64,000 bases of DNA from Sulfotelmatobacter sp963788225 (GCA_963788225.1 CAWBGI010000002.1:558001-622000), one strand, 5' to 3'. Counted from the first letter of the stretch, positions 34,169 through 42,927 are shown. The notes: generated by a model from the sequence alone, not told the origin. Made by a program: numbers and translations.

Positions 34169-36472
34169 TTATCGGGACTCGCTGGCCTGACTCAGCGCCT
34201 TCTGAAAGCGCGGGTCTGAACGCAAAGAATCAAAGTGCGGGTTGGACTTGATCGCGGCAGAATCGCGATAACCCAGCTCGACCGCCTTCTGCAATTCCAG
34301 CAGCGATTTCTGTTTGTCTCCGCGGCCTGCATAGGCTGAACTTAACTGAAAGTGGGCGATGGGAGTGCTCTGATCGGCTTTGGGCAAGCTCAGCAGCGTG
34401 GTAATGGCCCGATCATAGTCGCCTTGGGCGATATAAACCTGGGCTAATCCGAAATTCGCTGTGCCAGAATTAGGACTGATGCTCTTGGCCTGTTCGAGAG
34501 CGGCGATCGCCTCGGGGAATCGTTTTTGCTGCATCAGGGCCCGGCCAAGGTGGTAGTGGGCCTGGAACATGCTCGGCTGCAACCGGATCGCCTCCCGCGC
34601 CGCTTTCTCCGCCCCCGCTGAGTCGGGTGGTTGCTCATAGCCAAGCGCCCAGGAGAGCTGGTCCCAGGCGTGAGCATTGTCCGGTTCAAGGGCAGCCGCC
34701 TCCCGCGATTTTTCGGCCGCGTGCACGTAGTCGAACATGTCCCCATAAACGTTGGCCAGGGCCACGTCCGCCTCGGCCAGTTGAGGATCGATGGCCAACG
34801 CTCGCTCGGCCAGTTGCCGGGCCTGGCGCAGGTGGGCCTCGCTGGAATCAAGGTTGCGGTAGTAGAAGCCCTCCACGATGGAAAGCCCCGCGAGCGCCGG
34901 AGCGTAGTTGGGATCGAGTTGCAGCGCCTTCTCGTAATTCGTACGCGCGCTTTCCAGGGCTTTGGGCTGATCGATGAAATCCACCAGCGCGCGGCCTCGC
35001 AGATACGCTTCGTAGGCCTGCGGATTTTGCGTGTAACGCCGTTGAACGGCTTTTTGCTCTTGAGGCGTAAGCTTGAGGTTCAGCGCTTGCGCAATCTTCA
35101 GCGCAGTCTGGTCCTGCAGCGAGAAGACGTCTTTCAAGTCGCCCACAAAATCATCGGCCCAGGTTTGAAATCCGGTGGAAGCGTCGATCAGTTGCACGCT
35201 GATGCGCACCTGGTCGCCGGCCTTGCGCACGCTACCCTGCAGCAGATATTGGACACCCAACTCCTGTCCCATATCCTTGGGATCTTTCTGTGCGCCTTTG
35301 TAGCGGGCGGCGGCAGCGGGAGGCGCAATCCGTAATCCATCGATCTTCGACAGCTTCGTGCCAATCTCCTCCGTCATGCCATCGCTGAAGTATTCGTTCG
35401 CAGGATCGCCACTCAGATTCTGCAAAGGAAGAACAGCCAGCGAAGTCTTGGCTCCGGCGGTCGTCGCCACCGCCGATTTTTGCGCTGATTTCCGCAACCA
35501 CCAAACGCCCGTGATCCCCACTACCAGCAACACTGCCAGTAAAGCGAGAGTCACCTTTTGAAAGGGCAGCCTCTTGACCGGGGAAGGCTCAGCCGTCACG
35601 GGAGTTCTCCCCGATTCCGTATCCCGCCTCACCCGCTTGAGATCAGCACGCAGTTCCGCGGCCGATTGATACCGCACCTCGGGATCTTTTTCCAGGGACT
35701 TGTCGATGATCGCTTCCAGCTTGGCGGGAAGTTCCGGGTTCAGACGGATGGGAGGCGTAGGCGCACGATTGAGAATCGACTCGGAAAGCACGCCCGAGGT
35801 CTCGCCACGAAAGGGCATTACGCCGGTCGCCATCTCATAGAGCACGACGCCGAAGGAAAACAAATCGGTGCGGGCGTCCAGTTCCTTGCCGCGCACCTGC
35901 TCGGGAGACATATAGGCAACCGTCCCGAGAGCCGTGCCGGGGCTGGTTAACTGCTGCTCCGCTGTCGCTGCCAGCAGCGCCGCAGAGCCGCTAGTCTGGG
36001 CGATAGTCTGTTTAGCCAAGCCGAAGTCGAGAATCTTCGCCTGGCCGCGAGCGGTGACGAAAATATTTGCCGGCTTGATGTCGCGGTGGACAATGCTCTT
36101 GGAATGTGCGGCGTCGAGGGCATCAGCGATCTGAATTCCCCAATTGACAACCGACTCAGTTTCCAGCGGCTTGCCCGCGATCTTGTGCTTGAGCGTTTCG
36201 CCCTCAAGCCGCTCCATGGCGATAAACCACACGCCGTCGGCCTGATCGATGTCATAGATGGTGCAGATATTCGGATGATTGAGCGCCGAAGCCGCGCGCG
36301 CTTCCCGGCGAAAGCGTTCCAGAGCCTGCGGATCCTTCGCCAATTCCTGCGGCAAAAACTTCAACGCGACGTTCCGCCCCAGCTTGAGGTCTTCGGCCTC
36401 ATAAACCACGCCCATTCCGCCGCCGCCGAGCATTTGCAGAATTCGATAGTGCGAGATGGTTTGGCCGATCAT
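34169..36472 (-). CDS. Ser/Thr protein kinase with TolB-like and TPR domains
   Basis: A 767-residue membrane-anchored kinase. The catalytic domain (about 9-280) has the Gly loop GGGGMGVVYEA, Lys38, HRDIKPANIF (129-138), DFGLAK (149-154) and an APE-equivalent MSPEQVRG, so all catalytic residues are intact. One transmembrane helix follows (about 303-322; LALLAVLLVVGITGVWWL). The extracytoplasmic half has a TolB-like/adenylate-cyclase-associated module (LAVLPLQNLSGDPANEYFSD) and about six TPR units to the end. The architecture is very common in acidobacteria. Input is probably sensed outside and passed inward to phosphorylate partners; none is identifiable here. Confidence 0.93.
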   Translation of the reverse strand: MIGQTISHYRILQMLGGGGMGVVYEAEDLKLGRNVALKFLPQELAKDPQALERFRREARAASALNHPNICTIYDIDQADGVWFIAMERLEGETLKHKIAGKPLETESVVNWGIQIADALDAAHSKSIVHRDIKPANIFVTARGQAKILDFGLAKQTIAQTSGSAALLAATAEQQLTSPGTALGTVAYMSPEQVRGKELDARTDLFSFGVVLYEMATGVMPFRGETSGVLSESILNRAPTPPIRLNPELPAKLEAIIDKSLEKDPEVRYQSAAELRADLKRVRRDTESGRTPVTAEPSPVKRLPFQKVTLALLAVLLVVGITGVWWLRKSAQKSAVATTAGAKTSLAVLPLQNLSGDPANEYFSDGMTEEIGTKLSKIDGLRIAPPAAAARYKGAQKDPKDMGQELGVQYLLQGSVRKAGDQVRISVQLIDASTGFQTWADDFVGDLKDVFSLQDQTALKIAQALNLKLTPQEQKAVQRRYTQNPQAYEAYLRGRALVDFIDQPKALESARTNYEKALQLDPNYAPALAGLSIVEGFYYRNLDSSEAHLRQARQLAERALAIDPQLAEADVALANVYGDMFDYVHAAEKSREAAALEPDNAHAWDQLSWALGYEQPPDSAGAEKAAREAIRLQPSMFQAHYHLGRALMQQKRFPEAIAALEQAKSISPNSGTANFGLAQVYIAQGDYDRAITTLLSLPKADQSTPIAHFQLSSAYAGRGDKQKSLLELQKAVELGYRDSAAIKSNPHFDSLRSDPRFQKALSQASESR

Positions 36473-36922
36473 GAGAGGCGCACAAGCGCGAAACTGCCAT
36501 GTTAGGGTGAGCGCGAGGGGAAGTCAAAGGCGCATTGAGGTAGTGGTGGTGGGTGGGCTTTTCTTTGCGTTCTTCGCGGCATTTCTTCGCGCACTTTGCG
36601 GTTAAAAGCTTTTGATCCGCAAAGACCGCAAAGAAAAGCCGCAAAGTTCGCAAAGAAAAGCAGCGCAACAGGAAGCTGCACAATACCTGGTCGCCGCGGA
36701 TTCCTGCCAAAATAAAACAAGGACAGCTCGGAGCCCCCGAAGCCGTCCTTTGGAACCCTCCCGGTTAGAAGGGCAACTTGATGACCCTACGTTACCTGCG
36801 CGATGTTGCAAGATGATGGCGAAAAAGTGAATATCTGATGAATTCGTTTGCCCGGGCGCTGCTATAGTAATCGCGCAGCCCGATCTGGTGAATGTCTGTT
36901 GAATCCGCTTGTGGGAGCTTCG
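36473..36922. other. Divergent spacer with GCAAAG-word inverted repeat
   Basis: This 450-bp gene-free region lies between the divergent kinase and hemL genes. Its main content is an imperfect inverted repeat at 36557-36661 (listed separately). The hemL promoter is presumably in the last 200 bp. Nothing else was recognised. Confidence 0.4.
36557..36661. repeat. Imperfect inverted repeat of GCAAAG words
   Basis: The left arm 36557-36601 and right arm 36617-36661 are complementary over about 45 bases with several mismatches. The right arm is made of CCGCAAAGACCGCAAAG-type words spaced 9-10 bp. It has the same architecture as the other word-repeat hairpins in the window. Confidence 0.6.
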
Positions 36923-38236
36923 ATGCCGTCCACAACTTCTCGAAAACTAGAGCAGTCGCGGCGTTTGCAGCAACGCGCCGAAAGCATGATTCCTGGCGGA
37001 GTGAATTCGCCGGTGCGCGCCTTTGGTTCCGTGGGTGGCGAGCCGCCGTTCATCGTGCGCGGCAAGGGCTCGCACATTTTTGATGCGGACGAGAACGAGT
37101 TCATCGACTACGTCGGTTCCTGGGGGCCGCTCATTCTCGGCCACGCCGCTCCCGACGTGCTCGACGCCATCGTAAGCGCAGCTTGCAACGGCACCAGCTT
37201 TGGCGCTTCCACTCCCTCTGAAGCCGATCTCGCCGAGTTAGTGCTGGCGGCATTTCCCTCGATGCAGAAAGTTCGCTTCGTGAGCTCCGGAACTGAAGCC
37301 ACTATGTCGGCCATCCGCCTGGCCCGCGCTTACACCAAACGCAAATACATTGTGAAGTTCGAAGGCTGCTACCACGGGCACTCTGATTCTCTGCTGGTGA
37401 AAGCAGGTTCGGGTGTGGCAACGCTGGGCATCCCTGGATCGGCGGGCGTTCCCGAGGAGTTCACCCAATTCACGCTGGCCCTGCCCTTCAACAACATCAC
37501 CGCGGTGGAATACGCATTCCAGAAATTCAAGCATCAAATCGCCTGCGTAATCGTAGAGCCTGTCGTGGGAAACATGGGATGCGTCCCCGCCACAGACGAT
37601 TATCTGGTCGCGTTGCGCTTGTTAACCGAGCGCGAGAAGGCAGTGCTGATTTTCGACGAAGTCATGACCGGATTCCGCGTCGCCTTCGGCGGAGCGCAGG
37701 AACTCTACAGCATTCGCCCTGACCTCACGACCATGGGCAAGATCATCGGCGGAGGCTTGCCGGTCGGCGCCTACGGCGGCCCGAGCGAGATAATGAACCT
37801 GGTCGCGCCGCTCGGCCCCATGTATCAGGCGGGCACGCTCTCAGGCAATCCGCTGGCGATGGCCGCGGGATGCGCGATGGTCAAACATCTGCGCGATCAC
37901 AAGCAGGAGATTTATTCGCGCATCGACAAGTTGAGCGGAGAATTGGTCGAAGGAGTGGCCGCCGCCGCCAAAAATGCAGGAGTGCCGCTGTGCTACAACC
38001 GCGTGGGATCGATGTTCACCTGGTTCTTCACGCCGGGTCCAGTGACCGACTGGGATTCGGCCTCGAAATCGAACACCGAAGCCTTCGGCAAATTCTTCCG
38101 CAGCATGCTCGACAGCGGAGTCTACCTGCCGCCATCGCAATTCGAGGCAGCGTTCCTCGGCGCAACCCACACGCCGGAAGATGTTCAGCAAACAATAGCA
38201 GCGGCAAAGCAGGCGTTTCAGGCGGCCAAGGGATAA
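36923..38236 (+). CDS. hemL: Glutamate-1-semialdehyde 2,1-aminomutase HemL
   Basis: A 437-residue PLP enzyme converting glutamate-1-semialdehyde to 5-aminolevulinate in the C5 route to haem. The start at 36923 (MPSTTSRKL) gives the normal N-terminus; an in-frame ATG at 36848 adds a non-conserved stretch. Family signatures include ESMIPGGVNSPVRAFG, RFVSSGTEATMSAIRLAR, FEGCYHGHSD, the DEVMTGFR region and the PLP lysine in LTTMGKIIGGGLPVGAYGG. The C-terminal YLPPSQFEAAFL is also typical. The gene is monocistronic, convergent with a deacetylase gene across a spacer of CACAGAG-type words. Confidence 0.96.
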   Translation: MPSTTSRKLEQSRRLQQRAESMIPGGVNSPVRAFGSVGGEPPFIVRGKGSHIFDADENEFIDYVGSWGPLILGHAAPDVLDAIVSAACNGTSFGASTPSEADLAELVLAAFPSMQKVRFVSSGTEATMSAIRLARAYTKRKYIVKFEGCYHGHSDSLLVKAGSGVATLGIPGSAGVPEEFTQFTLALPFNNITAVEYAFQKFKHQIACVIVEPVVGNMGCVPATDDYLVALRLLTEREKAVLIFDEVMTGFRVAFGGAQELYSIRPDLTTMGKIIGGGLPVGAYGGPSEIMNLVAPLGPMYQAGTLSGNPLAMAAGCAMVKHLRDHKQEIYSRIDKLSGELVEGVAAAAKNAGVPLCYNRVGSMFTWFFTPGPVTDWDSASKSNTEAFGKFFRSMLDSGVYLPPSQFEAAFLGATHTPEDVQQTIAAAKQAFQAAKG

Positions 38237-38238
38237 TT

Positions 38239-38324
38239 CACCACAGAGTCACAGAGGCACAGAGAAAATCCCAACCATTAAACTGATCTAGCTGACGGCT
38301 GATGGCTGACGGCTGATAGCTGAC
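38239..38324. repeat. CACAGAG and GCTGACGGCTGAT word repeats
   Basis: CACAGAGTCACAGAGGCACA (38241-38265) is followed by GCTGACGGCTGATGGCTGAC (38291-38324, with further units). The second stretch encodes the C-terminal tail of the deacetylase gene. A similar run, CAGCCGTCAGCTTTCAGCCG, occurs at 59355-59385. Confidence 0.5.
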
Positions 38325-39025
38325 TTTGCCATCATCTGCGGAATAGCGAGAAACTCATACCCTTCGGATTTATACCGCGCAATCAGCCGATCGGTAGCGA
38401 TCACCGTCTGCGTCCGGTCCGCGCCCATCTGCTTGTGTCCCCCATCATGCAGCAAGATCACGTCCCCGCCGCGAATTTGCCTATCCACCTTGCGCTCGAT
38501 CACTTCAGCAGGCGGCGCATTCCAGTCGTAGCCAGTGACATTCCACATCACGGGCTCGAGGCCAAGTTCGCGCACCACGCGCAGCACCGCAGGGCGGCGT
38601 CCGCCGAACGGCGGGCGAAAGAGATTGGAGTGCTCCCCGACAGCGTCCTGCAAAGCGGCGCGGCATTCCGAAATTTCCCGCCGCATCTCCGCCTCGCTCT
38701 TGAAGATCAGCAGCGGATGCGTGAAGGTATGATTGCCCACAACGTGGCCAGCTCGAACAATTTCCCGGGGGATGTCCGGACGCTCCTGCACATAGCGCCC
38801 AATCAGAAAAAAAGTTGCCTGCACGCCATGCCTGGCGAGGACTTCCAGCAATCTCAAAGTGTGCGGATCATTGGGGCCGTCGTCGTAGGTCAGCGCAATC
38901 TGGCGCGAGCCGCGCGGCAATCCAGTGAAAGTTCGCCCATACCACTGTCCAGTCGGCGCCATCGACTGGTAGCCCGCGGCAACAGCAGCCGCAGCGGAAA
39001 CGCCAGTCAGGGCAAGGGCGAGCAT
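38288..39025 (-). CDS. Polysaccharide deacetylase (NodB/CE4 family)
   Basis: A 245-residue enzyme that removes N- or O-acetyl groups from peptidoglycan, chitin-like or exopolysaccharide chains. The start at 39025 begins a hydrophobic signal or anchor (MLALALTGVSAAAAVAAGY). CE4 motifs are visible: motif 1 ALTYDDGPN, motif 2 HTFTHPLL with the metal-binding His pair (HVVGNHTFTHP), motif 3 FRPPFGGRRP, and later YDWNAPP and ILLHDGG. All catalytic residues are kept. The last 12 residues (SAISRQPSAVS) are encoded by an intergenic GCTGACGGCTGAT repeat, which suggests the original C-terminus was extended by a repeat. Confidence 0.9.
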   Translation of the reverse strand: MLALALTGVSAAAAVAAGYQSMAPTGQWYGRTFTGLPRGSRQIALTYDDGPNDPHTLRLLEVLARHGVQATFFLIGRYVQERPDIPREIVRAGHVVGNHTFTHPLLIFKSEAEMRREISECRAALQDAVGEHSNLFRPPFGGRRPAVLRVVRELGLEPVMWNVTGYDWNAPPAEVIERKVDRQIRGGDVILLHDGGHKQMGADRTQTVIATDRLIARYKSEGYEFLAIPQMMAKSAISRQPSAVS

Positions 39026-39042
39026 GAAGGGATTGTAAATGC

Positions 39043-39136
39043 CTGAATTGAGGAATTGTGGAATTGAGTAATTGGGAAATTGAACCCCAAACGCTTTCAA
39101 ATTACCCAATCACCAAATTACCCAATTACCAAATTT
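39043..39136. repeat. Inverted repeat of AATTGGGTAATT-type words
   Basis: AATTGAGTAATTGGGAAATT (from 39062) faces CAAATTACCCAATCACCAAA and CCCAATTACCAAATT (39099-39135). The two sides are complementary and each is a run of ATTGGGTAA-like words. It lies between the divergent deacetylase and deoxynucleoside kinase genes. Confidence 0.55.
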
Positions 39137-39213
39137 TCCTCTGTTAACTCTTCCCTCAATTGTCACCCGCCTCCATCCGAGCTATCCTGCAATTTCCGAA
39201 CAAATGCAAGCCC

Positions 39214-39879
39214 ATGGCTAATCTCTTCGAACTGCCCCGTTACATTGCGGTGGAGGGTCCCATCCGAGTGGGCAAGAGCACGCTGGCCCGCATCCTGGCC
39301 GAGCGCTTGAATGCGCAGCGCGTGATGGAGCCCGAATCCAATCCTTTTCTGACTGCCTTCTATGAGGGCGAGCGGGGCGCTGCGTTTCAGGCGCAATTCA
39401 CCTTCCTCGTGAAGCGCTTCGAGCAGTTGCAGGCCCTCGACCTCGGCCCGCGCTCGCAGAAGACGGTGGTCGCCGACTACATCATCGAAAAAGATAAGCT
39501 GTTCGCCTGCCTCAACCTTACCGACCAGGAACTCGACACCTACAACCGCTACTACAACAACTTCCGCGGGCAATTGCCCACGCCAGACCTTGTCATCTAC
39601 CTTCAGGCCACGCCCGAGGTGCTGAAGAAGCGCCTGAAGAAAAAGAACGCTCCCGGCGAGCGCGCCGTCAGCGACGAGTATCTGGAGGAAGTGGTCAAGG
39701 CCTACGAACACTTCTTCTTTCACTACACGTCGTCGGACCTTCTAATCGTCAACACGTCCGACATCGATTTCGTCGACCGCAACGAAGACCTGCAGGAACT
39801 GCTGCGCAAAGTAACGGAGCCAATTAAAGGCACGCAATACTTCCTGCCGCTGGGCGGGCAGGAGGCCGTGGGGGCGTAA
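39214..39879 (+). CDS. Deoxynucleoside kinase
   Basis: A 221-residue kinase phosphorylating deoxyadenosine/deoxyguanosine-type nucleosides for salvage. The P-loop is VEGPIRVGKSTLA at about residue 13. VVADYIIEKDKLFACLNL is the DRS/ERS-like substrate-binding region of the bacterial dAK/dGK family, and VIYLQATPEVLKKRLKKK is the LID region with Arg residues. The start at 39214 (MANLFELPRYIAVEG) is chosen because an in-frame codon at 39160 would lie in a repeat-rich spacer. The short C-terminal tail is poorly conserved. Confidence 0.88.
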   Translation: MANLFELPRYIAVEGPIRVGKSTLARILAERLNAQRVMEPESNPFLTAFYEGERGAAFQAQFTFLVKRFEQLQALDLGPRSQKTVVADYIIEKDKLFACLNLTDQELDTYNRYYNNFRGQLPTPDLVIYLQATPEVLKKRLKKKNAPGERAVSDEYLEEVVKAYEHFFFHYTSSDLLIVNTSDIDFVDRNEDLQELLRKVTEPIKGTQYFLPLGGQEAVGA

Positions 39880-39883
39880 GAAC

Positions 39884-39915
39884 CGTCATTGGTCGTTAGT
39901 CGTTGGTCGTTGGCC
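39884..39915. repeat. GTCGTTGGTCGTT word repeat
   Basis: CATTGGTCGTTAGTCGTTGG then TCGTTGGCC, near-identical in composition to the spacer at 27103-27169. It overlaps the 3' end of the AbrB-like gene, whose last codons read through it. Confidence 0.5.
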
Positions 39916-40096
39916 TAGGCCTTGGGAGATTTTCTGACTCCGGCGAGCGGCGCGCGGTCAGAGCGGTAAGCACTAACTTCCCCTTCCCTTTGCTCCAGTT
40001 GACGAGCGTGCCGGGATTGAGCCCGAGTCTCTTCCGCAACTCGGCCGGAATCGTCACTCGCCCCTTCGAACTAATCCGCATATTCGAATTCTCCAA
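39896..40096 (-). CDS. AbrB/MazE-type DNA-binding protein, repeat-encoded tail
   Basis: A 66-residue protein. Residues 6-45 (MRISSKGRVTIPAELRKRLG, then LNPGTLVNWS) are a SpoVT-AbrB-type swapped-hairpin domain. The start may be Met6 at 40081. The C-terminal 15 residues (around NLPRPRPTTND) are encoded by an intergenic GTTGGTCGTT repeat. No toxin gene is adjacent. It is probably a regulator or orphan antitoxin; its short length and repeat-encoded end lower confidence that the full tail is functional. Confidence 0.6.
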   Translation of the reverse strand: MENSNMRISSKGRVTIPAELRKRLGLNPGTLVNWSKGKGKLVLTALTARRSPESENLPRPRPTTND

Positions 40097-40307
40097 TCAG
40101 CGTACCTAGCTACCGCAATAACCATCGGGCAAATCTGCCGAGTTCATAAACGAAGCAGCCAAAGATCAAAGTTCGCAGCAGAATTTTTTCGCAGACGGAG
40201 TAGAACCCGTCGATGCGGCGCTCCAGATCGCGTTTGCCTCTTTCGGCCATGCTTGCCTAATCAGTGCCTCCCCGAAAGCTCCCCTCGTGTGGATTGGACA
40301 CCTAAAG

Positions 40308-40880
40308 TCATTTCTTTTTTTCAGGCTGTTTCAGCATTTCGCCCAAAGTCGTTCCGAATCGGTTGGGAATGCCAGCCAATGCGTCCAGCCCCGGCGGTGG
40401 CGGGACAGTGCGACCTCGCGGATTTGCTCTCAGCTTATGCAGGGGATGGTCTGGGCCAATCGGGGCTGGGAGGCCAGCCGTTCGCAGATAGGCCGTTTTA
40501 TCGCCTTTCAGAACCATTCTTGCCTCCCCCGTCTTTACAAGGCGCTTGAGAATCGTGTGGATGGACGCAAGCGGATTAGAGTAATCCGTCAAAGAAAATC
40601 CAGCGTCAGGCAATTTTGCTCTAAGTTCTACAGGCGTAAGGGCTTCATCGCTAGACCGCAACAATCTGCGAACCGCGTCTGTGAATCCCTCTGGTCTAAC
40701 AATATCGTCGAGACGTTCGAGGTAGGGCGTGACCTCGTCATCGCTAGACAGCGCAAGAATAGCGCGAATTCCTGTTTCGACGCGATTCATTTTGTAGTCG
40801 ATCAACATCCGAGCGTTACTCAAATCGCGCAGATCGGAAAAGTATTGTTCAATCACTTTCTTCTCGGAGTCGCTTATCAT
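40308..40880 (-). CDS. Hypothetical protein with winged-helix-like segment
   Basis: A 190-residue protein of unknown function. The N-terminal half is helical (SEKKVIEQYFSDLRDLSNAR). A middle region, about residues 80-130, reads LTPVELRAKLPDAGFSLTDY and ASIHTILKRLVKTGEARMVL, the pattern of a HARE- or winged-helix-like module in which a turn helix is followed by a hydrophobic helix and basic strand. The C-terminus is Pro-rich. No neighbours are functionally linked. It has its own flanking spacers and no signal peptide, so it is probably a cytoplasmic DNA- or protein-binding protein. Confidence 0.6.
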   Translation of the reverse strand: MISDSEKKVIEQYFSDLRDLSNARMLIDYKMNRVETGIRAILALSSDDEVTPYLERLDDIVRPEGFTDAVRRLLRSSDEALTPVELRAKLPDAGFSLTDYSNPLASIHTILKRLVKTGEARMVLKGDKTAYLRTAGLPAPIGPDHPLHKLRANPRGRTVPPPPGLDALAGIPNRFGTTLGEMLKQPEKKK

Positions 40881-41216
40881 GCCAACCTCAAAAGTAATTT
40901 ATCATGTCTAATACTATTGTCAACCGAAAAGATGGCATTCGAGGTAAATTCTTAGGATTCCCGCCATTCAAAAGGCGAAACTGCGGATCGAGGAGTTACA
41001 AATCACAATTACGGGAATTCTAGGTACGAAAAAAGAACGGTGAAACCGGCAGTCAGTCGCTTCAAACGACGACAGAGCAGAACCACAGTGTTTAGGACAC
41101 TGCCGTCGATTTTGCGCGCTCGCCAAAGTTCGTTGTCAGGGGTAGAATACTGCTAGCATCCACCCAGATGCTGAACAGGCTCTATCCGGCAAGCCGGAGG
41201 GGCACTGGAGGACAAG
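40881..41216. other. Gene-free spacer before panB
   Basis: A 336-bp spacer between divergent genes. It is AT-rich in the first 150 bp. The last part supplies GGAGGACAAG ahead of the panB ATG. No other element was recognised. Confidence 0.35.
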
Positions 41217-42137
41217 ATGAGCATCACCCTGATTGGCGGGCATCCCGGCTTTCCTGGCAAAGATGAAGATGCGAACCGCCGGAAGGTTACCACTGCTTCC
41301 ATCCGGGAGCAGAAACTCCGTCACGAACCCATCACCTGCCTCACCGCCTACGATTACGCAACCGCGCGTCTCGTGGACGAGGCCGGCATCGAGATGATCC
41401 TGGTCGGCGATTCGCTCGCCCAGGCCATGCTCGGTTATGAAAATACGCTCTCGGTCACCATGGACGAGATGCTGCACCATGTGAAGGCGGTCCGCCGCGG
41501 CGTGAAGCGCGCGCTGCTGCTCGCTGACATGCCTTACGGGTCTTATCACGTCGACGCCGACGACGCGCTGCGCAACGCTGCGCGCTTTGTGAAAGAAGGC
41601 GGCGCGGAGGTGGTGAAGATCGAAGGCGGCGAAAAGCGCGCCGACCTGATTCGCCGCATCATCGACGCCGAAATTCCTGTGGCCGGCCACATCGGGCTGA
41701 CTCCGCAGTCGGTCAACGTGATGGGTGGCTACAAGGTGCAGGGAAAAAACCTCAGCGGCATCGAGCAACTGATGCGCGACGCAGTGGCGCTCGATCGCGC
41801 CGGCGTGGCCTGCCTGGTGCTCGAAGGCATTCCCCGCGAAGTGGCGGCGATGATTACCGCCGAAGTGGAGACGCCGACCATCGGCATTGGCGCCGGCCCG
41901 GAGTGCGATGGCCAGGTGCTGGTCATCCACGACCTGCTCAACCTGACGTTTGCTCCGCCGGCCAAGTTTGTGCGCCGCTACGGCGACGCGGCCGCGCTGA
42001 TCACGCAAGCGGTGCAAGCCTTCCGCGCCGATGTGAAATCGCTGCAATATCCGTCAGATGAAGAGTCTTATCATCTGCCGAAAGACACCAAAGCCGGGCT
42101 GGAGACGGTTCTCGCCCGCAAACAGGCGATGCGGTAG
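41217..42137 (+). CDS. panB: 3-methyl-2-oxobutanoate hydroxymethyltransferase PanB
   Basis: A 306-residue enzyme making ketopantoate from 2-oxoisovalerate and 5,10-methylene-THF, the first committed step of pantothenate synthesis. The barrel motifs are ITCLTAYDYATARLVDEAGI, EMILVGDSLAQAMLGYENTL with the Mg-binding Asp, LLADMPYGSYHV, and KIEGG at the metal site. GIPRE and IGIGAGPECDGQVLVIHDLL are also typical. A strong ribosome binding site (GGAGG) sits upstream. PanC follows about 800 bp later after two small genes on the same strand, so this may be one extended operon. Confidence 0.95.
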   Translation: MSITLIGGHPGFPGKDEDANRRKVTTASIREQKLRHEPITCLTAYDYATARLVDEAGIEMILVGDSLAQAMLGYENTLSVTMDEMLHHVKAVRRGVKRALLLADMPYGSYHVDADDALRNAARFVKEGGAEVVKIEGGEKRADLIRRIIDAEIPVAGHIGLTPQSVNVMGGYKVQGKNLSGIEQLMRDAVALDRAGVACLVLEGIPREVAAMITAEVETPTIGIGAGPECDGQVLVIHDLLNLTFAPPAKFVRRYGDAAALITQAVQAFRADVKSLQYPSDEESYHLPKDTKAGLETVLARKQAMR

Positions 42138-42150
42138 TAAGAAAATCTTC

Positions 42151-42180
42151 GCCACGGATTTGCACGGATCAACACGGATA
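42151..42180. repeat. CACGGAT word repeat
   Basis: CCACGGATTTGCACGGATCA then ACACGGATA gives three CACGGAT words with 9-10 bp spacing, in the spacer between panB and the small membrane protein gene. Similar stretches occur widely in acidobacterial intergenic regions. Confidence 0.45.
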
Positions 42181-42247
42181 GAGCGGCCGGACCGGGGGCT
42201 GCAAACACACCGCAACAGTGCTAGGCTATTGTGTTGAGGAGGTTCCT

Positions 42248-42457
42248 ATGACGCACCTCTTTCCTGCGTTTTTCCTGCCTATTTTCGGCTTCGGGTTTGT
42301 CATGTATTTTCTGCCCTCGATCATTGCTCTCGCCCGCAACAAGCGAGACATCGCCGCCATCATCCTGCTCAACTTCTTTCTGGGATGGACGATGATCGGT
42401 TGGGTGGTGGCATTGGTCTGGGCGGTGAAGACCGACGTTCCCATGGTGGTGCGGTGA
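42248..42457 (+). CDS. Small membrane protein of the superinfection-immunity (Imm) family
   Basis: A 69-residue protein with two membrane helices: MTHLFPAFFLPIFGFGFVMY and LLNFFLGWTMIGWVVALVWA. The FLPSIIALARNKRD loop and LLNFFLGWTMIGWVVALVWA stretch match the PF14373 superinfection-immunity family, named for phage T4 Imm but common in chromosomes without a known role. The start at 42248 follows GAGGAGG at good spacing; a longer in-frame start at 42218 is less likely. Its last codons overlap the next gene (GTGA at 42454), so expression is coupled. Confidence 0.75.
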   Translation: MTHLFPAFFLPIFGFGFVMYFLPSIIALARNKRDIAAIILLNFFLGWTMIGWVVALVWAVKTDVPMVVR

Positions 42458-42927
42458 GTTTGTGCACCAACCGGGGCTGCACGCAACCCGGCCTGGCATC
42501 TGTTCTGGTATTTGTTCTGACGGTAAGCTTCTCGCTTGCAGCTTGCTCGCGCCAGAATGCGCCACCGCCGCCGGATGCGGCTACGCTGCTGCAGGCCATT
42601 CCCGCCGCTGATCCATCGAAGTATCCGTCCAAGCAAGAACCCGGGCACTGGAGCAATCCCTATCTCGTGATCCGTCCCAACGCGGTTGGCCTGCTCACTG
42701 CCAGCGCTCCCAACGAAGAACAGATTCTGAAGCCGGAGGAAGTTTTGAACGCGTTGGCACGATTGCCCGCATCGGATTGGCCTTACGGACGCGCAGTTGC
42801 GATCCTGGTGGAAGAAAAGCCGGCGGCTTCCGAACAGGACAAGGCCGCGCTGCGCCGAAGCCGCGGCATTGTCGAAGGCGATATCGAGGGCGCGCACGTT
42901 GCCATCAACTGGATTCCGGCATCCTGA
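42454..42927 (+). CDS. Hypothetical lipoprotein
   Basis: A 157-residue protein starting with GTG at 42454, in a GTGA overlap with the preceding gene. The hydrophobic segment with lipobox LAAC (LVFVLTVSFSLAACSRQN) predicts lipoprotein processing near Cys30, so it would be anchored to a membrane. The mature region has no family I recognise; it contains PHWSNP-like and ILKPEEVLNALARLP segments and conserved-looking LPASDWPYGRAVAI. It lies 16 bp upstream of panC and downstream of the superinfection-immunity-like gene. A link to pantothenate metabolism is unproven. Confidence 0.55.
   Translation: MSLCTNRGCTQPGLASVLVFVLTVSFSLAACSRQNAPPPPDAATLLQAIPAADPSKYPSKQEPGHWSNPYLVIRPNAVGLLTASAPNEEQILKPEEVLNALARLPASDWPYGRAVAILVEEKPAASEQDKAALRRSRGIVEGDIEGAHVAINWIPAS

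Noticed and set aside
34015..34251. Small plus-strand frame overlapping the 3' end of the kinase gene
   Set aside because: It starts inside the candidate operator C and has no family features.
32137..40096. Complete toxin-antitoxin pairs at the two AbrB-like genes
   Set aside because: No PIN, MazF or other toxin-like reading frame lies next to either gene, so only orphan DNA-binding proteins are claimed.
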